Source of the DNA: Salibacteraceae bacterium
Lineage (GTDB): Bacteria > Bacteroidota > Bacteroidia > Flavobacteriales_G > Salibacteraceae
Reading direction: 5' to 3'
Length of the DNA stretch: 6,719 nucleotides
NCBI GenBank assembly: GCA_023262195.1
Contig: JALRDM010000186.1
Coordinates: 1 to 6,719 of the forward strand
The notes under the pieces are model-generated. The model made no database searches, was not told the DNA's origin, and worked only from the letters and a program-made list of their open reading frames with translations. Made by a program: the position numbers and the translations under genes. Position 1 is the first letter of the stretch; each line of letters starts with the position of its first letter. Below are positions 6,386 through 6,719 of this stretch, piece by piece.

Positions 6386-6719
<334 letters not shown>

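Overview
The window reads as an ordinary chromosomal stretch from a member of the Bacteroidota, most likely the Flavobacteriales. The evidence is the Bacteroidota-type SppA C-terminus, a PolX-like PHP protein with a degenerate polymerase core, a bacterial GH3-family enzyme, a very short F1 epsilon subunit in a stand-alone atpD-atpC pair, the near absence of Shine-Dalgarno sequences, and a relic of the gliding-motility/type IX secretion C-terminal domain (CHU_C). Genus-level placement is not possible from this sequence alone.

Layout. At the left edge is the C-terminal half of sppA (+, running in from outside), closed by a strong intrinsic terminator at 929-955. A 158-base spacer leads to a 525-residue PolX-family protein (+, 1114-2691). 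The next 330 bases hold no intact gene. They contain a frameshifted minus-strand relic of a CHU_C sorting domain (about 2762-2969), which includes an exact 12-base tandem duplication. Then follow a GH3-family acyl-adenylating enzyme (+, GTG start at 3022), a secreted protein of unknown function six bases downstream (+, 4543-5346), and a deoxynucleoside kinase (+, 5409-6044). A perfect 32-base palindrome with A/T flanks at 6072-6103 separates these from the convergent atpD-atpC pair (-). atpC is complete and atpD runs off the right edge.

How the genes relate. Most are housekeeping genes without an obvious shared pathway: membrane proteolysis (SppA), DNA repair (PolX-like PHP protein), deoxynucleoside salvage (kinase) and ATP synthesis (AtpD, AtpC). 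The GH3 gene and the secreted protein gene are spaced as one transcription unit and may work together, but no substrate can be read from sequence. I see no RNA genes, CRISPR array, insertion sequence or prophage. I found no convincing new multi-gene system. The points most worth a second look are the CHU_C relic, the PolX-like protein whose three catalytic aspartates all appear replaced, and the GH3/secreted-protein pair.
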